Shown here: piece after piece, positions 1-11,499 of the stretch
Position numbering within the stretch: position 1 is the first letter of the stretch
Layout: each line of letters opens with the position of its first letter
Assembly: GCA_035772735.1 (NCBI GenBank)
Contig: JASDFA010000007.1
Coordinates: 74,672,501-74,736,500, forward strand
Source of the DNA: Datura wrightii
Lineage: Eukaryota; Streptophyta; Magnoliopsida; Solanales; Solanaceae
DNA: 64,000 nt
Direction of reading: 5' to 3'
Made by a program: the position numbers and the translations under genes
Notes under the pieces: model-generated
The model's input: the letters and a program-made list of their open reading frames with translations, nothing else
Told to the model about the DNA's origin: nothing
Database searches by the model: none

Positions 1-860
1 CGGGCCAACACCCAAGGGTCTAGATAGGACACTTGGCACTAAGGTTTTGGAAATCAAGGTCGGAACCATTATAAGGAAAACTACAACCAAAATGGTTATA
101 GGGATAGGAGCCGAAGTCGTGATCGGGAGGGAGAATGGAAAAAGAATGATGGATATCGCAACAACCACACAGGTTTGTATGTTCCTCGTAATACACGTGA
201 GGGTGAGACTAGACCTCAAGATTGGAGAACATGATGGCCGAGATGCTCAAGAAAGTGAAATCCACCGATGATCAGTTGAGGGTTATTTCGAAAGATATAT
301 CTGGCATGATCTAGAAAGTTGATTCACATGCTACTGTGATCAAACAGATTGAGCGGCATCTTGGTCACATATCGGCCTTCTTAAACCAAAGGCAGAAGAG
401 AATACTTCCTAGAAACATAGTGCAAAATCTAAAGAATAATAGTCATTGTATGGATGTAATGACTAGGAGTGGAAAGACCGCAGTTGATTCCCCCCTCTTC
501 TAGTTGTAGTTGAGATGGAAAGATGGAAGGAGATTGAGCTTGGTAAGGAAGATGAGGTTGCTGAGCATGAGCTCATAGGTGAAGTTGAGTTGACAAAGAC
601 ACCAGTTGATGCAAAGGAGTCCGAAGCTGATAATGGTGAGAAGCAAGGGGTCACGCAAATTTATAAGGCTATCCCTCGACCACCGCTAACGTACCCTCAA
701 AGGATGAAGAAAAAGGCGAAAGATGGTAAGTTCCAAAAATCTCTCTATGCTTAAATAGTTATCTGTGAACATACCACTGGTCAAGGCATTGGAGTAGATG
801 CGTGGATATGCCAAGTTCATGAATGATCTTGTGACCAAGAAGAGGTCCGTGATCTAGGAG
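1..860 (+). pseudogene. gag C-terminal region of element C, decayed
   Basis: Reading from about 58 gives an Arg/Asn-rich stretch (RDRSRSRDREGEW near 100-140, then YVPRNTREGE near 180-205), which is the tail of an Athila-like Gag nucleocapsid region. A stop at about 229 and a frame change lead to the next conserved piece (MMAEMLKKV, from about 230) and the linker NNSHCMDVMTRSGK near 435-477. The pre-protease segment PRPPLTYPQRMKKKAKDGKFQ is read at 678-735 and PLVKALE near 776-793. Several stops and at least two frame changes make it non-functional. The same segment is present on the minus strand in C' at 53505-54445. A zinc knuckle is not seen here; the N-terminal part of Gag is upstream of the window. 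Confidence 0.8.
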
Positions 861-1393
861 ATGGTAGATAACTTGCATCATTGTGGTTCCATACCTTCAT
901 GGGTCATTTCTCAAAAGAAGGAGGATGCAAGTGCCCTTACTATTCCGTGTACGATTGGTGAGTTTGAGTTTGCAAAGGCACTTCGTGACTTAGGAGCAAG
1001 CATCAACTTGATGTTGTTAGCTGTATTCAAATTGTTGGGCTTGGGAGCCCCCACAACGACGTCAATGCGGCTATTGATGGCAGACTGTACAGTCAAAAAG
1101 CCAGGAGGGATCTTAGTGGATGTGCTTGTCAAGGTGGACCATTTCATCTTCCAGCGGATTTCATAATCCTAGATTGTGAGGTTGATTTTGGGGTCCCTAT
1201 TATCTTGGGGCGACCATTCCTAGCCACTGGGAGAGCCTTGGTTGATGTTGAAGCTGGCGAACTAAATTTTAGGCTAAATAAAGAGGAGGTCACTTTTGAC
1301 GTCTGTCGGTCAATGAAGCAGCCCAATGAGTTTAGGTTTGTCTCAGCTATCGATGATGATTCTGAGTTTCTTGATGCCGTGATGTTAAATTAG
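861..1393 (+). pseudogene. Retropepsin-like aspartic protease of element C, frameshifted
   Basis: This is the protease that would mature the Gag polyprotein inside the virus-like particle. The visible core is AFTIPCTIG-like (ALTIPCTIGEFEFAKALRD near 930-990), the catalytic motif DLGASINL (about 988-1011) and LLMADCTVKKPGG near 1070-1110. DLGA in place of DSGA/DTGA is usual in plant Athila-like proteases. A one-base loss near 1154 shifts the frame; the C-terminal half, including LGRPFLATGRALVDVE, resumes at 1205. The frame ends with TAG at 1391-1393, inside the conserved two-hairpin block. Compared with family D (57905-58516) the arrangement is the same. No RT follows. Confidence 0.85.
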
Positions 1394-1510
1394 GCGCTTC
1401 TTGGGAGGCAACCCATGAGGTGGTTTAGTGAAGTCTGAGTAACCAAAACACTTGCGTCATGCCATGACGTCAAATCAAGCACTTCAAGGGAGGCAATCCA
1501 AGTAATGTCA
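1394..1510 (+). repeat. Two-hairpin block after the gag-protease stop (two copies)
   Basis: The first copy has the stem-loop CTTGGGAGGCAACCCATG at 1400-1417, preceded by GCGCTT. A second, more decayed copy lies at about 1453-1502: a near-palindrome GCGTCATGCCATGACGT (1453-1469), a short spacer, then AAGGGAGGCAATCCAAG (1486-1502). Equivalent blocks occur in C' (53059-53161), D1 (42592-42640) and D2 (57790-57838), always just downstream of the protease frame. Function unknown; an RNA structure in the genomic transcript is one possibility. Confidence 0.75.
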
Positions 1511-1559
1511 CTTTGTTGTGATCAGTGTGCAGGTGAAATGGAAACTTGTGGGAGAAAAA

Positions 1560-2870
1560 TTGCAGATCAGACCAGTATTACGACCCTCAATATGATTCGT
1601 AAGAGATTTTTACAGGTCGTAGTACTAGTCGTGGAAAAAAGAAAAAGCCAGAATCCATATTACGGTTGGTCATTGTGACCTGTACCCGATTGTACGGGTC
1701 GTAGTACTCAACTTAAAGATTAAATGTGCTAAGTGCAAAATTTCATAGACATTGAGTTATGAGGCAATGTACGAACTCTACCTTCATAGTACGAGTCGTA
1801 ACATGCACTCATAGGTCCCAAAAATAAGTTTCCTAAGTCTTCTACTATGAGTTCAAGGGATGAGCCATAAGTCCAACCTACGACTCGTACAAGGGCTAAA
1901 TTAATCAACTTGACACGACTTGACCTGATTTCTTGAAAATCCTCCTTAACCTATTTAAATCAAAATCCTTCAAACTTTTACTCCCATGCAAACATACACT
2001 TGAAACCCACGAGTTTCACACTCATAACTCAAAATCTTAAGCAATTCAAGCTTGAATTCGTGCAAGATTACATCTGCACATTAAAAATTCCTACCCTAAT
2101 CTATGTAACAAGGAAGAAGTCGAGCAAACTCTTGAAAATTCAAGTAAGTAAACAAGTTCAATTTTAAAAAATCTTGCTCTATATGAAGTGATAGAACTTG
2201 GTGATCCCTCAAACTCATAAAAGATGGGTTGAGGAAGATGATCATTAGGTTGTGTGATTCTATTGAATGGGTAGGAATTTGAAATGCCAAACACTAAACA
2301 TGATTGTTAAAAATTAGTTACAGGGTGTGTTATATGTTGGGGGGAACTTGGTTGGTGTAAATAATGGACATTGATTGCCTAAAATGAGGAAGTCTAAGTA
2401 CCCAGATCAAACAAATTGTTTTCCTGAATAACTAAACTAATCAAGGTAAGGATAGGCTTCAAAAGCCTTTTTACGACTCGTGGTTTTGTACTACGACTCA
2501 TAGGAGGGCTTGTTTGGGATTTTCCTAAGCCATTTATGAATGAACCTGATGGTACAAAACCTGGCATGACCCATAGTATTCTACTACGAGTCATACCATG
2601 TAATTGTACCATCAAACTAAAAGGGTCAAAGTTCAAAAGAAATAGTACGATTCTTACTATGACTCGTGAAAACAAATCACGATGCGGAACATGAGTCATA
2701 GAAAAATATAGAAGAACATAGTTTAGGAGAATCCCTCAGTACGACTCTTAGTACGAACCATACCACCATGGTATGAGTTATACCTAAGAGTCTTGATAGG
2801 ACCATCATGAACTACGAGTCTTAGTATGAGTCATACCACCATGGTATGACCCATACTATAGACTTGTGAA
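1560..2870 (+). promoter_or_regulatory. Spacer with many ACGASTCGT-type palindromes (element C)
   Basis: There is no credible coding sequence between the protease and the accessory ORF. Instead the stretch holds more than a dozen degenerate copies of a 9-bp palindrome, for example TACGACTCGTAC at 1879-1890, TACGACTCGTGG at about 2472-2483, and CpG-decayed forms such as ACGACTCAT and ATGAGTCAT near 2490, 2585 and 2690. It also holds a repeated inverted repeat CATACCACCATGGTATG (near 2759 and 2836). The middle part (about 1900-2450) has few copies. The position upstream of a separate ORF suggests promoter or subgenomic RNA control, but that is inference. Confidence 0.6.
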
Positions 2871-2943
2871 AAACATCAAAGGATATTTTTCTTGCTTTCT
2901 TTTTCTCAGATCATGCATACTAACCTTTTTATCCACAAGTACA

Positions 2944-5015
2944 ATGATGCTAAAAGGGATACCAAAGAAGAATCCCCAAGACAAGCGGGCTAGAGCTGAC
3001 ATAGCTGCTAGGAGGGCATCGAGAGATGAGCCCTCTAACTTTGATCAAGTAGGAAGCTCCCCTAGTGGTTCAGTGGAAAGGTACCGAGTTGATACGTCTG
3101 ACATTGATGAGCCATGGACCATTAGGGCTCAGGCCAAGGCACATGCTGAAGCTACTTCTGCCACTCTGGCCACTACTCCCCAATATGAAGAAGGAGCAAA
3201 AGAACAGTTTCAAGAGTCTAGGAGTGGCTCCAACAAGGAAGAAGGGTTCAAGGAGGCCCAATCTGGAGATGAGGGCAACGAGGACACTAAGGAATAAGAG
3301 GACCAAACTCTGCCTCAGGAAAACCATACTATTGGGTAGAGAATACCCAATTCTCAGGAGATATATAAGCAGGGTCTTACTCTCACCTCCAAGAACCATC
3401 CGAGGCAGAGCATATAGAAAGAACTGCGGATCCTTACTAGTGCCTTAAATGAGGTTGAGGAAATAAAGCGGATATTTAGCTTCTACGTATTCAATTGGAT
3501 GGATAGAACTTCGAAGAAGTACAGTCCTACAATGGTTTGGGAGTTCTACACCAATTATTTAGCCAGGATAGAGTATAATGCAAAAGGTGGGTAGAAATTG
3601 AGAGAACAGCCCAAGCTTGAGAGTGTGGTAGTGCATGGTCGCACGGTTGATATCTCGAGCGTACTATTTCTCGGGTACTTTATGGGCCGCAATTCAAAGC
3701 TCCAGACAAGATAGCTTAGTTCGATTATCGAGTGGACGCCCTGAAAAGGGTAAAGTAGCTGGATTATAAGGAGAGGCAGAGCCAAATTAAATAGCTAGCT
3801 GGGGTACTAGAGGATTACAAGGAGAATGTGGACAAGGAGGATGTGGAAAAGGTGGCTAGTGGAAAGAAAGTTACCGAACCCTCACTAAACTTCATAGGAA
3901 GGCCAGCTAGACACTAGTCTGCCACCGATTGGCATCGACGGTTAATCAAAACACCCTCAGTGCAGATAGAGAATCCTTGGTGGTGTGTATCATGTCAAGA
4001 TATGCCATCAATATTTCGAGGGTCATCACAGAGGAGATCCGAGATCGGGCTTTGGGATTGAGCACTACCATCCCATTCCCTAGTATCCTATTCAGATTAT
4101 GTGTAGAGGCAGGCCTTAAGGCAAAGATGGAGGTTGATACTCTGATTGGAGGCCAGAGGACGGTGGATATAAGTCTGATTAGGGATGAGATGAACCTGGT
4201 GAGCTAGGTTAGACTTCCTATCGCAGTCCTAGTACCACCGGTATCCGGGGGGAGAGCATATTAATGCCCCCACCTCAGTGGAGTAGGATGAGATGTCAGC
4301 TATAGAGGTCGGACACACAGAGGTAGCTCCTAGTACTTCATCTACACCTCCAACGGGTTTCCCGAGCTAGCCCGCAACTGTGTATATGTTGGTTCCATAT
4401 AAGTTCCTCTAGAAGATGGATAAAAGGCTGATAGTGACCAAGAGAAAGGTCCAATTTATGATGGAGAACGTCAAGCCTTGGATGAAGGCGGAGATTGAGG
4501 AGGCCATGAGGGTGTTGCATGGCCAGATAAATAGCTTCAAGCGGCGCTTCAATGAACGCATAGCTGAGCAGTCGGACACAAGCAGCCTTAGAAAGGAGCT
4601 GGGGGCTCGTAGGATCCAAGTGACTGAGTTGTTGTTTAGACAATCAGCGATTCTACCAGCCTCCACTGTTTTGAACTTAGACACCAAGCTCGATGAGGAG
4701 CTAGATTTAGAGGCATGTTTTGTCCCGTCTGTGGCTAGTGGAGGAAAGGGTAAGAAGAGGGTCTTAGAGCAGGTTGGAGATGAGCCCTCAAAGAAGAGGA
4801 AAAAGAAGGAGAAGAAGGAGTGCAAGTGGGCGAGGGTGGAGAGGCTGCTAACTCATGACACACATATGTTAGAGTTGCAGGAGCGAGCTAGGGGAGCTGG
4901 GAGCTCCACCACTGCCTGGAGAGTTCTTTTGGGTGGCAAGGACCCTTCGGGGGAGCTACATTCAGCCAGATTGGAGACTGAGGTCGTGGAGGTGACTACT
5001 TTGATGCGGGGGTAA
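2944..5015 (+). pseudogene. Accessory ORF with putative plant transposon protein domain (element C), frameshifted
   Basis: The likely start is ATG at 2944 (second ATG at 2947), because the C' copy starts at the matching codon (49450, minus). The N-terminal part is acidic and Ser/Glu-rich to a stop at about 3295. The conserved middle, around 3470-3660, reads WEFYTNYLARI followed by EQPKLESVVVHGRTVDIS, typical of the 'putative plant transposon protein' domain (I believe Pfam PF20167) found in many plant retroelement ORFs. The last third (4416-5015, another frame) holds a possible coiled coil (FKRRFNERIAEQSDTSSLRK) and a Lys-rich stretch KKRKKKEKKECK that could be a nuclear localisation signal. 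It occupies the env-like position of Athila elements. Its molecular function is unknown. Confidence 0.75.
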
Positions 5016-5865
5016 CCAATCACCCAATTGACATCCCATTGAGTGCACCGGCCACCTCTAGCGCCACAATTGTAGCAGAGGTATCACCTCTGTAGGATGA
5101 TAGGAGCACTTAGTATGCAACAAGTATTCCCTTTCCCTTTTTCTTAGAGTTGATGCTTCGTGGAGGAAGCATGTTTTTCAAAAGGGGGGGTGTACTAGTA
5201 GTTTTTGGGTATCTTGTTTGTCCGAGGGTTTTTCTTACTGTGTTTCTTATCTCTCGGACATGCTATCTAGTACAACCGGCATGTTTAGGTTGTTTTTGTT
5301 ATTTGTTTTATTAGAAGTAGCTTAGGATTACTTTACATCCAATAAATGCACTAGTTGATGTTTTTGGAAAATAATTGACACTTTTTAAAATTTTTGATGT
5401 TAGCTGTGTAGTTAATTGCAATTGCATGACTCTTGTGGATCTTCGTATGGAATTTATATTATTAGCATGTGTAGTTTTAGCTTATCCATGCATGAACTGG
5501 ATAGGTAGATTAAATGCAAACCAGTACCATGAGTGAGTGAGGTTTCATAATTAGTTCAATACTGCCTTGAGGATCTAGAACTTGCTCGGTTGGTCTTTAC
5601 ATAGGTTTTAGGATAGTTGGTTAAAAAATGATCATAGGCTATTTTTGATTTTAGCAACTTTTTCTTAAATTACCCAACCAAATAATCCCTTGATCCCGAT
5701 TTTGAGCCTAATATTGACCATTTTTCTTTGACTAACCCTTCACCTTTCCCATTGTTTATAATGAACCTATTTTGGCCCTGGTCCCTCCTTGGACATTGTT
5801 AACCTCAACTCAGGAAAAATGCCTAAGTTGAGAGTAGCTATAGTAGGGTTATGTAGATTGTAGGG
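5016..5865 (+). other. Non-coding 3' region of element C with a conserved hairpin
   Basis: No coding signal is seen. It aligns by eye with the complement of 46515-47270 in C'. A hairpin at 5804-5832 has arms CTCAACTCAGG and CCTAAGTTGAG (10 of 11 paired) around a 7-nt loop. Its 3' arm continues as AAGTTGAGAGT, which resembles the polypurine tract at 6641-6653 (AAGTTGAGGGTGT). The C' hairpin at 46537-46565 is the counterpart. Confidence 0.6.
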
Positions 5866-6084
5866 AGGTGGAAAAGAAAGAAAAAAGTTAAAGAAGGGTG
5901 AGTTGTTGTATGAAAAGAAAAGAAAGAAAAAGAGTTGAGAAAGAAAAATGAAAAGAAAAGAAAATATAAGAGAAAAAGAAATGAAAAAGATGAGAAAAAT
6001 ATGCCACACCCACATATTGCATTTAAACAGAGAAAAGGGAGGAAAAGTTGAAAAAGTGAAAAATGGGGTAAAAAGTGAAAAGTG
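5866..6084 (+). repeat. Long purine-rich tract (element C)
   Basis: About 200 bases on the sense strand are nearly all A and G (GAAAAGAAAG-type runs). The same tract appears as a pyrimidine run on the plus strand at about 46285-46512 in C', which is a minus-strand element. It lies about 570 bp before the 3' LTR in both copies, so it is a conserved part of the element and not random simple sequence. Confidence 0.7.
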
Positions 6085-6640
6085 AAGCCACGAGTATGAA
6101 GTGCCAAGGAGGGTTTAGTCATTCAATTTCATATCTACCATACCCATCTCGAAGCCTCTATTACAAGCCGAACAAAGTCCTATAGTGAACGTAGCTTAAC
6201 TGTTTGAAACCCAAAGTAGAGAAAATAAGGCAAGCGTATGGTATTCGATGTGCAGTATTTAGAACTTCTTTCTGAGAGTGAGAGTCTCATTTGTTTAGTC
6301 CCAAGTTTTATAATTTTATATATTTGTGAGTGTTGGTGACTTCATTTGTTGTGACATTACTTGGTTAGTGTTGTATTTTATCAACTGTCTGTGTGAATAA
6401 TATTGGTGACAGCTCAATTCTCTGCTAATAGTTGGATGTCATATCTTGATCCATGTCTGTCATAAGTTGTGGTTATATGTGTGCATAGCTGACTTAGTTT
6501 TAACAGAAAAGGGGTCAATAGTTGATTGTGGTTTAATAGTGCAAATTTTGTTATGTTGGTTGTATGTATTCTAAGTTTACTTTCTAGTTAAGCATAATTT
6601 TTAGTTTTGTTTTCTTTGCCCGAGGACACACAAAAAGCTT
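6085..6640 (+). other. Non-coding stretch between purine tract and PPT (element C)
   Basis: AT-rich sequence with no open frame of note. It matches the complement of about 45730-46280 in C'. I see no further structure in it. Confidence 0.5.
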
Positions 6641-6653
6641 AAGTTGAGGGTGT
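6641..6653 (+). other. Polypurine tract of element C
   Basis: AAGTTGAGGGTGT immediately precedes the 3' LTR start. C' has the matching tract (complement of 45717-45729). It would prime plus-strand DNA synthesis. Confidence 0.75.
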
Positions 6654-6825
6654 TGATGTACTATGAGTTTACAACATTTTCAACGCTTAAAACTGAGGAA
6701 ATAAGCTGGACTTAGGTGTGTTTATATGGATATGATACACTTTTACTTTCTTTTAAGGGAAAATATATATTGGAGTTGATTGAGCAAAAGATGGAGAAAA
6801 TTTCAAAAAAGTGGCTAAGTACGGA

Positions 6826-7310
6826 CCTCAGTACGAGCCGTACCAACTTTGTACGAGTTGTACTGAGATTCATCAAAAGGTCCAGGCCAAAACTATTGAG
6901 GTAATGGCAACTTACGGCTTATGGTACGAGTCGTACCATAGAAGTTGTAGAAAACTTCAGAAGATTTGCATAGGCCAAGTCTCCTATACGAGTAGCAACC
7001 ACGAATCATGAGATCTACCTAAGAGCCATACCAAGGAGCCATGGAAAAGTTCAAAAGAAGTGAAGACCGACAGGTATCAAGGTACAAGAGGGAGTCACGG
7101 GTCGTAGAACTGAGGTACGAGTCATACCAAGCCATTCGTGAAAAAGTTCAGAAGATTGTTAGAATTCTCAGTATGAAACCATGACTGATTATACGACTCG
7201 TAGGCTCATGGTACAAGTCATACCTATTCCCAACATTTATCCAGATTTAGCAGATGGCAGCCAACATACGAGTCAAGGAACGACCCATACAATCTTGTTA
7301 CGGATCGTAG
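6826..7310 (+). promoter_or_regulatory. U3 cluster of ACGASTCGT palindromes (C LTR)
   Basis: The best copy is the perfect 15-bp odd palindrome GGTACGAGTCGTACC at 6923-6937. Others are TACGAGCCGTA (6832-6842), TACGAGTTGTA (about 6852) and many partly decayed copies to about 7310. The cluster lies 170-650 bp inside the LTR start, as in C' (45060-45570). Confidence 0.7.
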
Positions 7311-8207
7311 GCAAGTCGGCGGCAGTTTTAGCAGTTTCCTTGTTTACTTAGGAAAAGGTTCTAAATATTTGTGAAAATACTTTTTAGATTATTTTCAGTC
7401 AGAACTAGTCTTAGCATACAAAATACATTGAAAAAAGTTGTTGTTAACTTTATATTCAAGTCTTAAAGATTTTCTTGCTTTGATTTGTTCATTGTTCTTG
7501 AATCATTCTTTATAAATTCTTGCAATAATCATGTGGATTTTCTTCCAATCATCTTTGTAACTACTAAATAATGTGTTTGTCTATGAGTGCTTATTATTCT
7601 CTTACAATCATGAGAGGATAATACCTCCACAACTAGGTTTGTGAGAAGCATGGCGAATTAACAAATTAGGGTTGCACAAAGTAATTCTAATCCAATACTA
7701 AACACTTGTATCATATTCTCTTCATCTTTAATGTTTTCTTAACAGAGCTCAATGTTAGGACTTGCCCGCATTCTTTACTTGCTTGAGTTTAGAGAAGTAG
7801 AGATTAGGAAAAGAGAATTACAATAAAGCCTTGATCTTTATGGGTCATTGTATGACTTGAGCTGCGGTTGCAGGATAGTTAATTTGGGACAAATTGAAAA
7901 TGGTTGAAGTGAAATCTCTCATGATAACTAACCCGGTTATAGTGTATAGTCATCCAATAGGGACGAACCAGTCATTTGGATGAACCCTAGTTATCAAGTT
8001 CTACAAGTAAGCATTGGGATAGATCACAAGTGTAAAACCCGAAATAGTTATCAACCCATGGGGAACACTTACCCTAGTTAATTATATAATCTTGATAAAC
8101 AACAACCAATTCTCAATATTGTCATATAATTCTTTTATAAAACCCCCTTTTATAGATAACACACTTAAAATCTTAAACACTTGTGTTATTCTATATCTTG
8201 ACCATAT

Positions 8208-8224
8208 TCTCTATGGGATCGACC
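8208..8224 (+). other. Conserved U5 box (C LTR)
   Basis: TCTCTATGGGATCGACC is the sense-strand form of the box seen as GGTCGAACCTGTAGGGA in C' (38239-38254) and GGTCGAATCCCACAGGGA in H (10528-10545). It lies 74-90 bp from the LTR terminus, like its counterparts in D1, D2 and H. Confidence 0.6.
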
Positions 8225-8298
8225 CCAACCTTTGTTGGGTTCATTATTGACAACGTCCGCATCATATTTTATCAAGAGTGTGAGTTTGAGCGTTATTA

Positions 8299-9108
8299 AT
8301 CTCTATTTTCAAGTTAGCATGGTTTACTCAAGTATGTATGAATCTCATGAATATCAAGCTTATATATCATGGTTGAATCTTTAACATTGTTCTCATGGTT
8401 AGTTCATGTATGTTAAGTAGTTTATGAATCTACATGTTATTTTAAACTAGTTCATGCAAAACATATTATTTTATGATTATGAGCAATATTTATGTATTAG
8501 GACTTGTATTTCAGACCAAGTAGGTCGAGGTTCATCCACCCAGACCTCAAAACTTCAGATTATGATGAAAAGCTCATGTTTTATGACTATCTCACGATCA
8601 TGATTTACAACATGTTTCCCTTACTCCATATTTTACTTATCCTCCATACTCTGTATATTTAAAATAATGATCACATACTTTTTGTTCTATATCATCTCAT
8701 GATAGAGGTTCAATTGTTCAGTCTCATCCCCATTGCTGGATTCACTTTCCTACCACATTCAGCTCAATTGTGGTGAGTCTGCATCATTCGAGGATGTCGA
8801 CTTTAGTTTATGTTTACTTTCAGTCATTTCAGTTACAGATTTAGTAGAGCTAGTTACGGACTTGTCCCTTCAGCTCATGTTATGTTGGAGGCTTTTCAGA
8901 CTATGATGTATATATATCTAGTAGCTTGACTTGTTGTCCCGATTTATACATTTTATGATATCTTAGACTTCCGCTTATGTTATATCTTGTGAATGTTTTC
9001 TCTTAGTGTGTGCTCATGCTTATGTTATGCATGTACCAAGGTTAGGTTAGAGCCATTCATGGTTCTAGATCCCCTATTGCATCTGGGGTCTATTCTCGAT
9101 TCATGATA
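8299..9108 (+). repeat. 5' LTR remnant of element A
   Basis: Matches the 3' LTR from 30195 onward (ATCTCTATTTTCAAG to the end), but about 390 bp corresponding to roughly 30450-30840 are missing near 8560. Ends TCATGATA where the 3' LTR has GTCGTGACA. The upstream half lies on the far side of element C, outside the window. Confidence 0.8.
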
Positions 9109-9112
9109 AACT

Positions 9113-9124
9113 TCGTATTAGAGC
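9113..9124 (+). other. Primer binding site of element A (initiator tRNA-Met type)
   Basis: TCGTATTAGAGC differs at two positions from TGGTATCAGAGC, the usual chromovirus site complementary to initiator tRNA-Met. Element B has the intact form at 26908-26919. Four bases separate it from the LTR end. Confidence 0.75.
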
Positions 9125-9321
9125 ATCAGTTTTAGGTGTGCCCTAGGGTGTTTGAAAGCCACGTTAAGTAGAGTCTTTTTCATGGGAGTGAAGCGTGCCA
9201 CACTTATGAGAAAGAGGCTATGAGATGTTCTATGAAAATTCCCTTCTTTCATGTTCTGTATTGTGCGATGAAGTCTAACTCTCCTTTCTCTTCTAACTCA
9301 TGTTGTATGCATTTGCAGAAA

Positions 9322-10398
9322 ATGCCTTCTAGAAGAGCCAACAGAAGAAGAAATGAGAATACCAACAGAAACGGGAACCAGCCAGCCCCACCAGTCCCTG
9401 TAGACCTTTTGAATGAGCAAGTAACTCATGTAGAGTTTAGGGCTTCCTTCCAGATATTGGAATAAGCCGTGAGGCTCAAGTCAACTAGTACGCAATTGGA
9501 CCTGTGAACCCACACAGGAGTGCTTTAGCGGCTAGGGTGTGAGACTTCACTAGGTTGAACCAACAAGAGTTTCATGGTTTGAAAGTGGACGAGGATCTAT
9601 AGGAGTTCATTGATGAGATTCAAAAGATTACTTAGATCATGGGGATCACCGAAGAGGAAAGTGCAGACTTAGCCTCCTATCAGCTGAAGAGGGTAGCTCA
9701 CATATAGTTCAGGTAGTGGAAAGAAGGTCATAGGGCAGATGTAGCTCCAGTTGATTGGGATGAGTTCATTACAACTTTGTTGGATAGGTTCTTTCCCTAG
9801 GAGATGAGGGAAGCAAAGGTTGCTGAGCTCATTAACCTAAAGTGCAAGCTTAGCCTCCTAATATGACGGTTCAGGAGTATGCCTTGAAGTTAGTCAGCTA
9901 TCTAAGTATGTTACAGAGATGGTTGCTGAGCCTAGGGCTCTAATTAGCAAGTTTGTATTAGGAGTCTCAGATTTAGTGGTCAAGGAGTGTAAGACCACTA
10001 TGCTTATTAGTGATATGGATATCTCTCGACTCATGAATCATGTACAGTTTATTGAAGAGGAGAAGTTAAAGGAGAAGGAGAGGGAGACCAAAAGGGCTAG
10101 GATAGGGAACTTTGAGTACTCTCGATAGAGGACATGTGGTGGGTATCGCTCACAGTCCCATCAGAGGTCATCAGCCCCAACTCCATCGTTAGCTAATATT
10201 CCATCTAGGTCTAGAGGTTATCAAAGGGGTAGAGCACCTGGCTCTAAAACTCAGGGGAGCATGTTAGTAGGACTCATATTCCCAGCTTGCAAGAAGTGTG
10301 GTAGGAACCACCCTAGAGAATTCTTAGTTGGTTCAGATGCTTGTTTTTGGTGTAAGAAGCTCGGTCACAGACTCAAAAATTGTCCTTCAGCTAGATAG
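9322..10398 (+). pseudogene. gag of element A, decayed
   Basis: The start ATG at 9322 gives MPSRRANRRRNENTNRNGNQ, the basic N-terminus of Tekay Gag. The capsid region (about 9465-9920) is full of stops. The downstream helix region is readable at 9919-10128 (ISKFVLGVSDLVVKECKTTM). A CX2CX4HX4C zinc knuckle, CFWCKKLGHRLKNC, lies at 10342-10383, preceded by a CKKCGRNHP motif. The frame ends TAG at 10396-10398. Gag would form the particle and bind RNA. The counterpart in B is at 25544-26712. Confidence 0.85.
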
Positions 10399-10527
10399 GG
10401 TAATGGTAGAGGTCATTCCCCAACCAACTCTTCAGCAGCTCGCCATCTGATAACGTACAAATTCACTCCTCTTAACGAGAGAGTGTAAACGGTCGTTGAA
10501 AAAACAAATATACTCGATGAGTGTCAG

Positions 10528-10545
10528 GGTCGAATCCCACAGGGA
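10528..10545 (-). other. Conserved U5 box (H)
   Basis: GGTCGAATCCCACAGGGA on the plus strand, 80 bp from the LTR terminus. Same box and same distance as in C' and D. It contains a GGGTCGAATCC core one base away from the tRNA B-box consensus GGTTCGANTCC; this resemblance is noted without claiming pol III activity. Confidence 0.55.
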
Positions 10546-11499
10546 ATAGTAGTTGATCCGCAAGAGTTTTCTATCAAATTGAAGTAACTTGCATCAATGT
10601 CTCAACAACAATAAAGTAAAAATTAGGGAAATCACAACTTCTCAATTGAATTACAAAATTTTCTCACGAAAACAAGGACAAGGTGTAGAAAATACCAAAG
10701 GAGAGACTAATAGGGGTATGATATTATCGGGGCATCATCCAATTGGGATTATTAACAGCTCCTAGTATTACTCAATAGTATAATTAGTTGTGGATGAGGT
10801 GGCACCTTACGTCTTTCAACCAATTAGGTGCCTTATACCTTGGGTTTTCTCAAACTCCAAAGTCTTTTTCACAAAAACCACATCAACTTGGGTAAGAATC
10901 AACTATCTCTAGTTTTGATTCTTAATGAGTGTTTAACAATGGGTTTTGGATATCTCTAACCCAATCCCACATGATCAACACCCGATTATCCACTAATGTT
11001 TCATCACCCATATTCTAAATTCCTTTTTGAAGCAAAATTTGAGTAAGTAAATACAACCCACGTTTGCAACTATGAGTATGTAGATTAAAACTTATATGGT
11101 ATACTAGAATTATACTAATTTAGTAAGTCTATGATCAATTGAATAATACCCAATCCAAATCAGCCCCAATCATTCACTCAGCCCTAGCAAGGAATTTAGC
11201 TACTCATGCAAGTAGAAGAAGACATTGCATTTAATAATAATTCAATATCCATTCAACAAAATGAGTAAGAAAAATTCAAGCACAAGGTTTTGATCTCCAA
11301 TGGAGTTTTCTACCTTTTCAAAGAAGAAGATGAGTGCTTCTCTCTCTCTACTTCTCTCTAATTCAATACAATTCCCAATAGAATAATAATAAAATAGAAT
11401 GTTCAATTCCTTTTTGAGATGTACAAAAGTAGGGTACAAAAATGCTCCTCTTTTTCTGAGCTGGACACTTTTTCCCTTTTCAGACGAGCATCACTTATG

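Larger units (their letters stand above)
1..8298 (+). mobile_element. Element C: non-autonomous Athila-like LTR retrotransposon (5' part outside window)
   Basis: The order on the plus strand is gag 3' portion, protease, a two-hairpin block, a spacer rich in short palindromes, an accessory ORF with the plant-transposon-protein domain, a purine-rich tract, a polypurine tract and a 3' LTR. No reverse transcriptase, RNase H or integrase lies between protease and LTR. The second copy, C' (from 38162 on the minus strand), has the same order and the same gap, so the missing pol is ancestral and not a local deletion. The right junction falls inside the 5' LTR of element A at about 8298/8299. The left end and left TSD lie outside the window. 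Assignment to the Athila lineage rests on the gag-protease type and, from C', the tRNA-Asp primer site. Confidence 0.85.
6654..8298 (+). repeat. 3' LTR of element C
   Basis: The LTR starts TGATGTACTATGAG after the polypurine tract and ends GTTTGAGCGTTATTA; the C' copies (38162 and 63272 on the minus strand) give the undecayed terminus TGATAACG...CTCAAA. Length about 1645 bp. U3 carries the palindrome cluster (6826-7310), and U5 carries a conserved box at 8208-8224. The next base begins LTR sequence of element A (ATCTCTATTTTCAAG, matching 30195), which fixes the right boundary to within a base or two. Confidence 0.8.

Noticed and set aside
2866..5015. Accessory ORF as an envelope gene or a DNA-transposon transposase
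   Set aside because: No signal peptide, transmembrane segment or DDE motif is seen; the domain is the uncharacterised plant transposon protein type. The env-like position alone is not evidence of an envelope function.
10528..10545. B-box-like sequence as an internal pol III promoter or tRNA fragment
   Set aside because: There is no A box or cloverleaf nearby, and the box is conserved as part of U5 in several LTR families.
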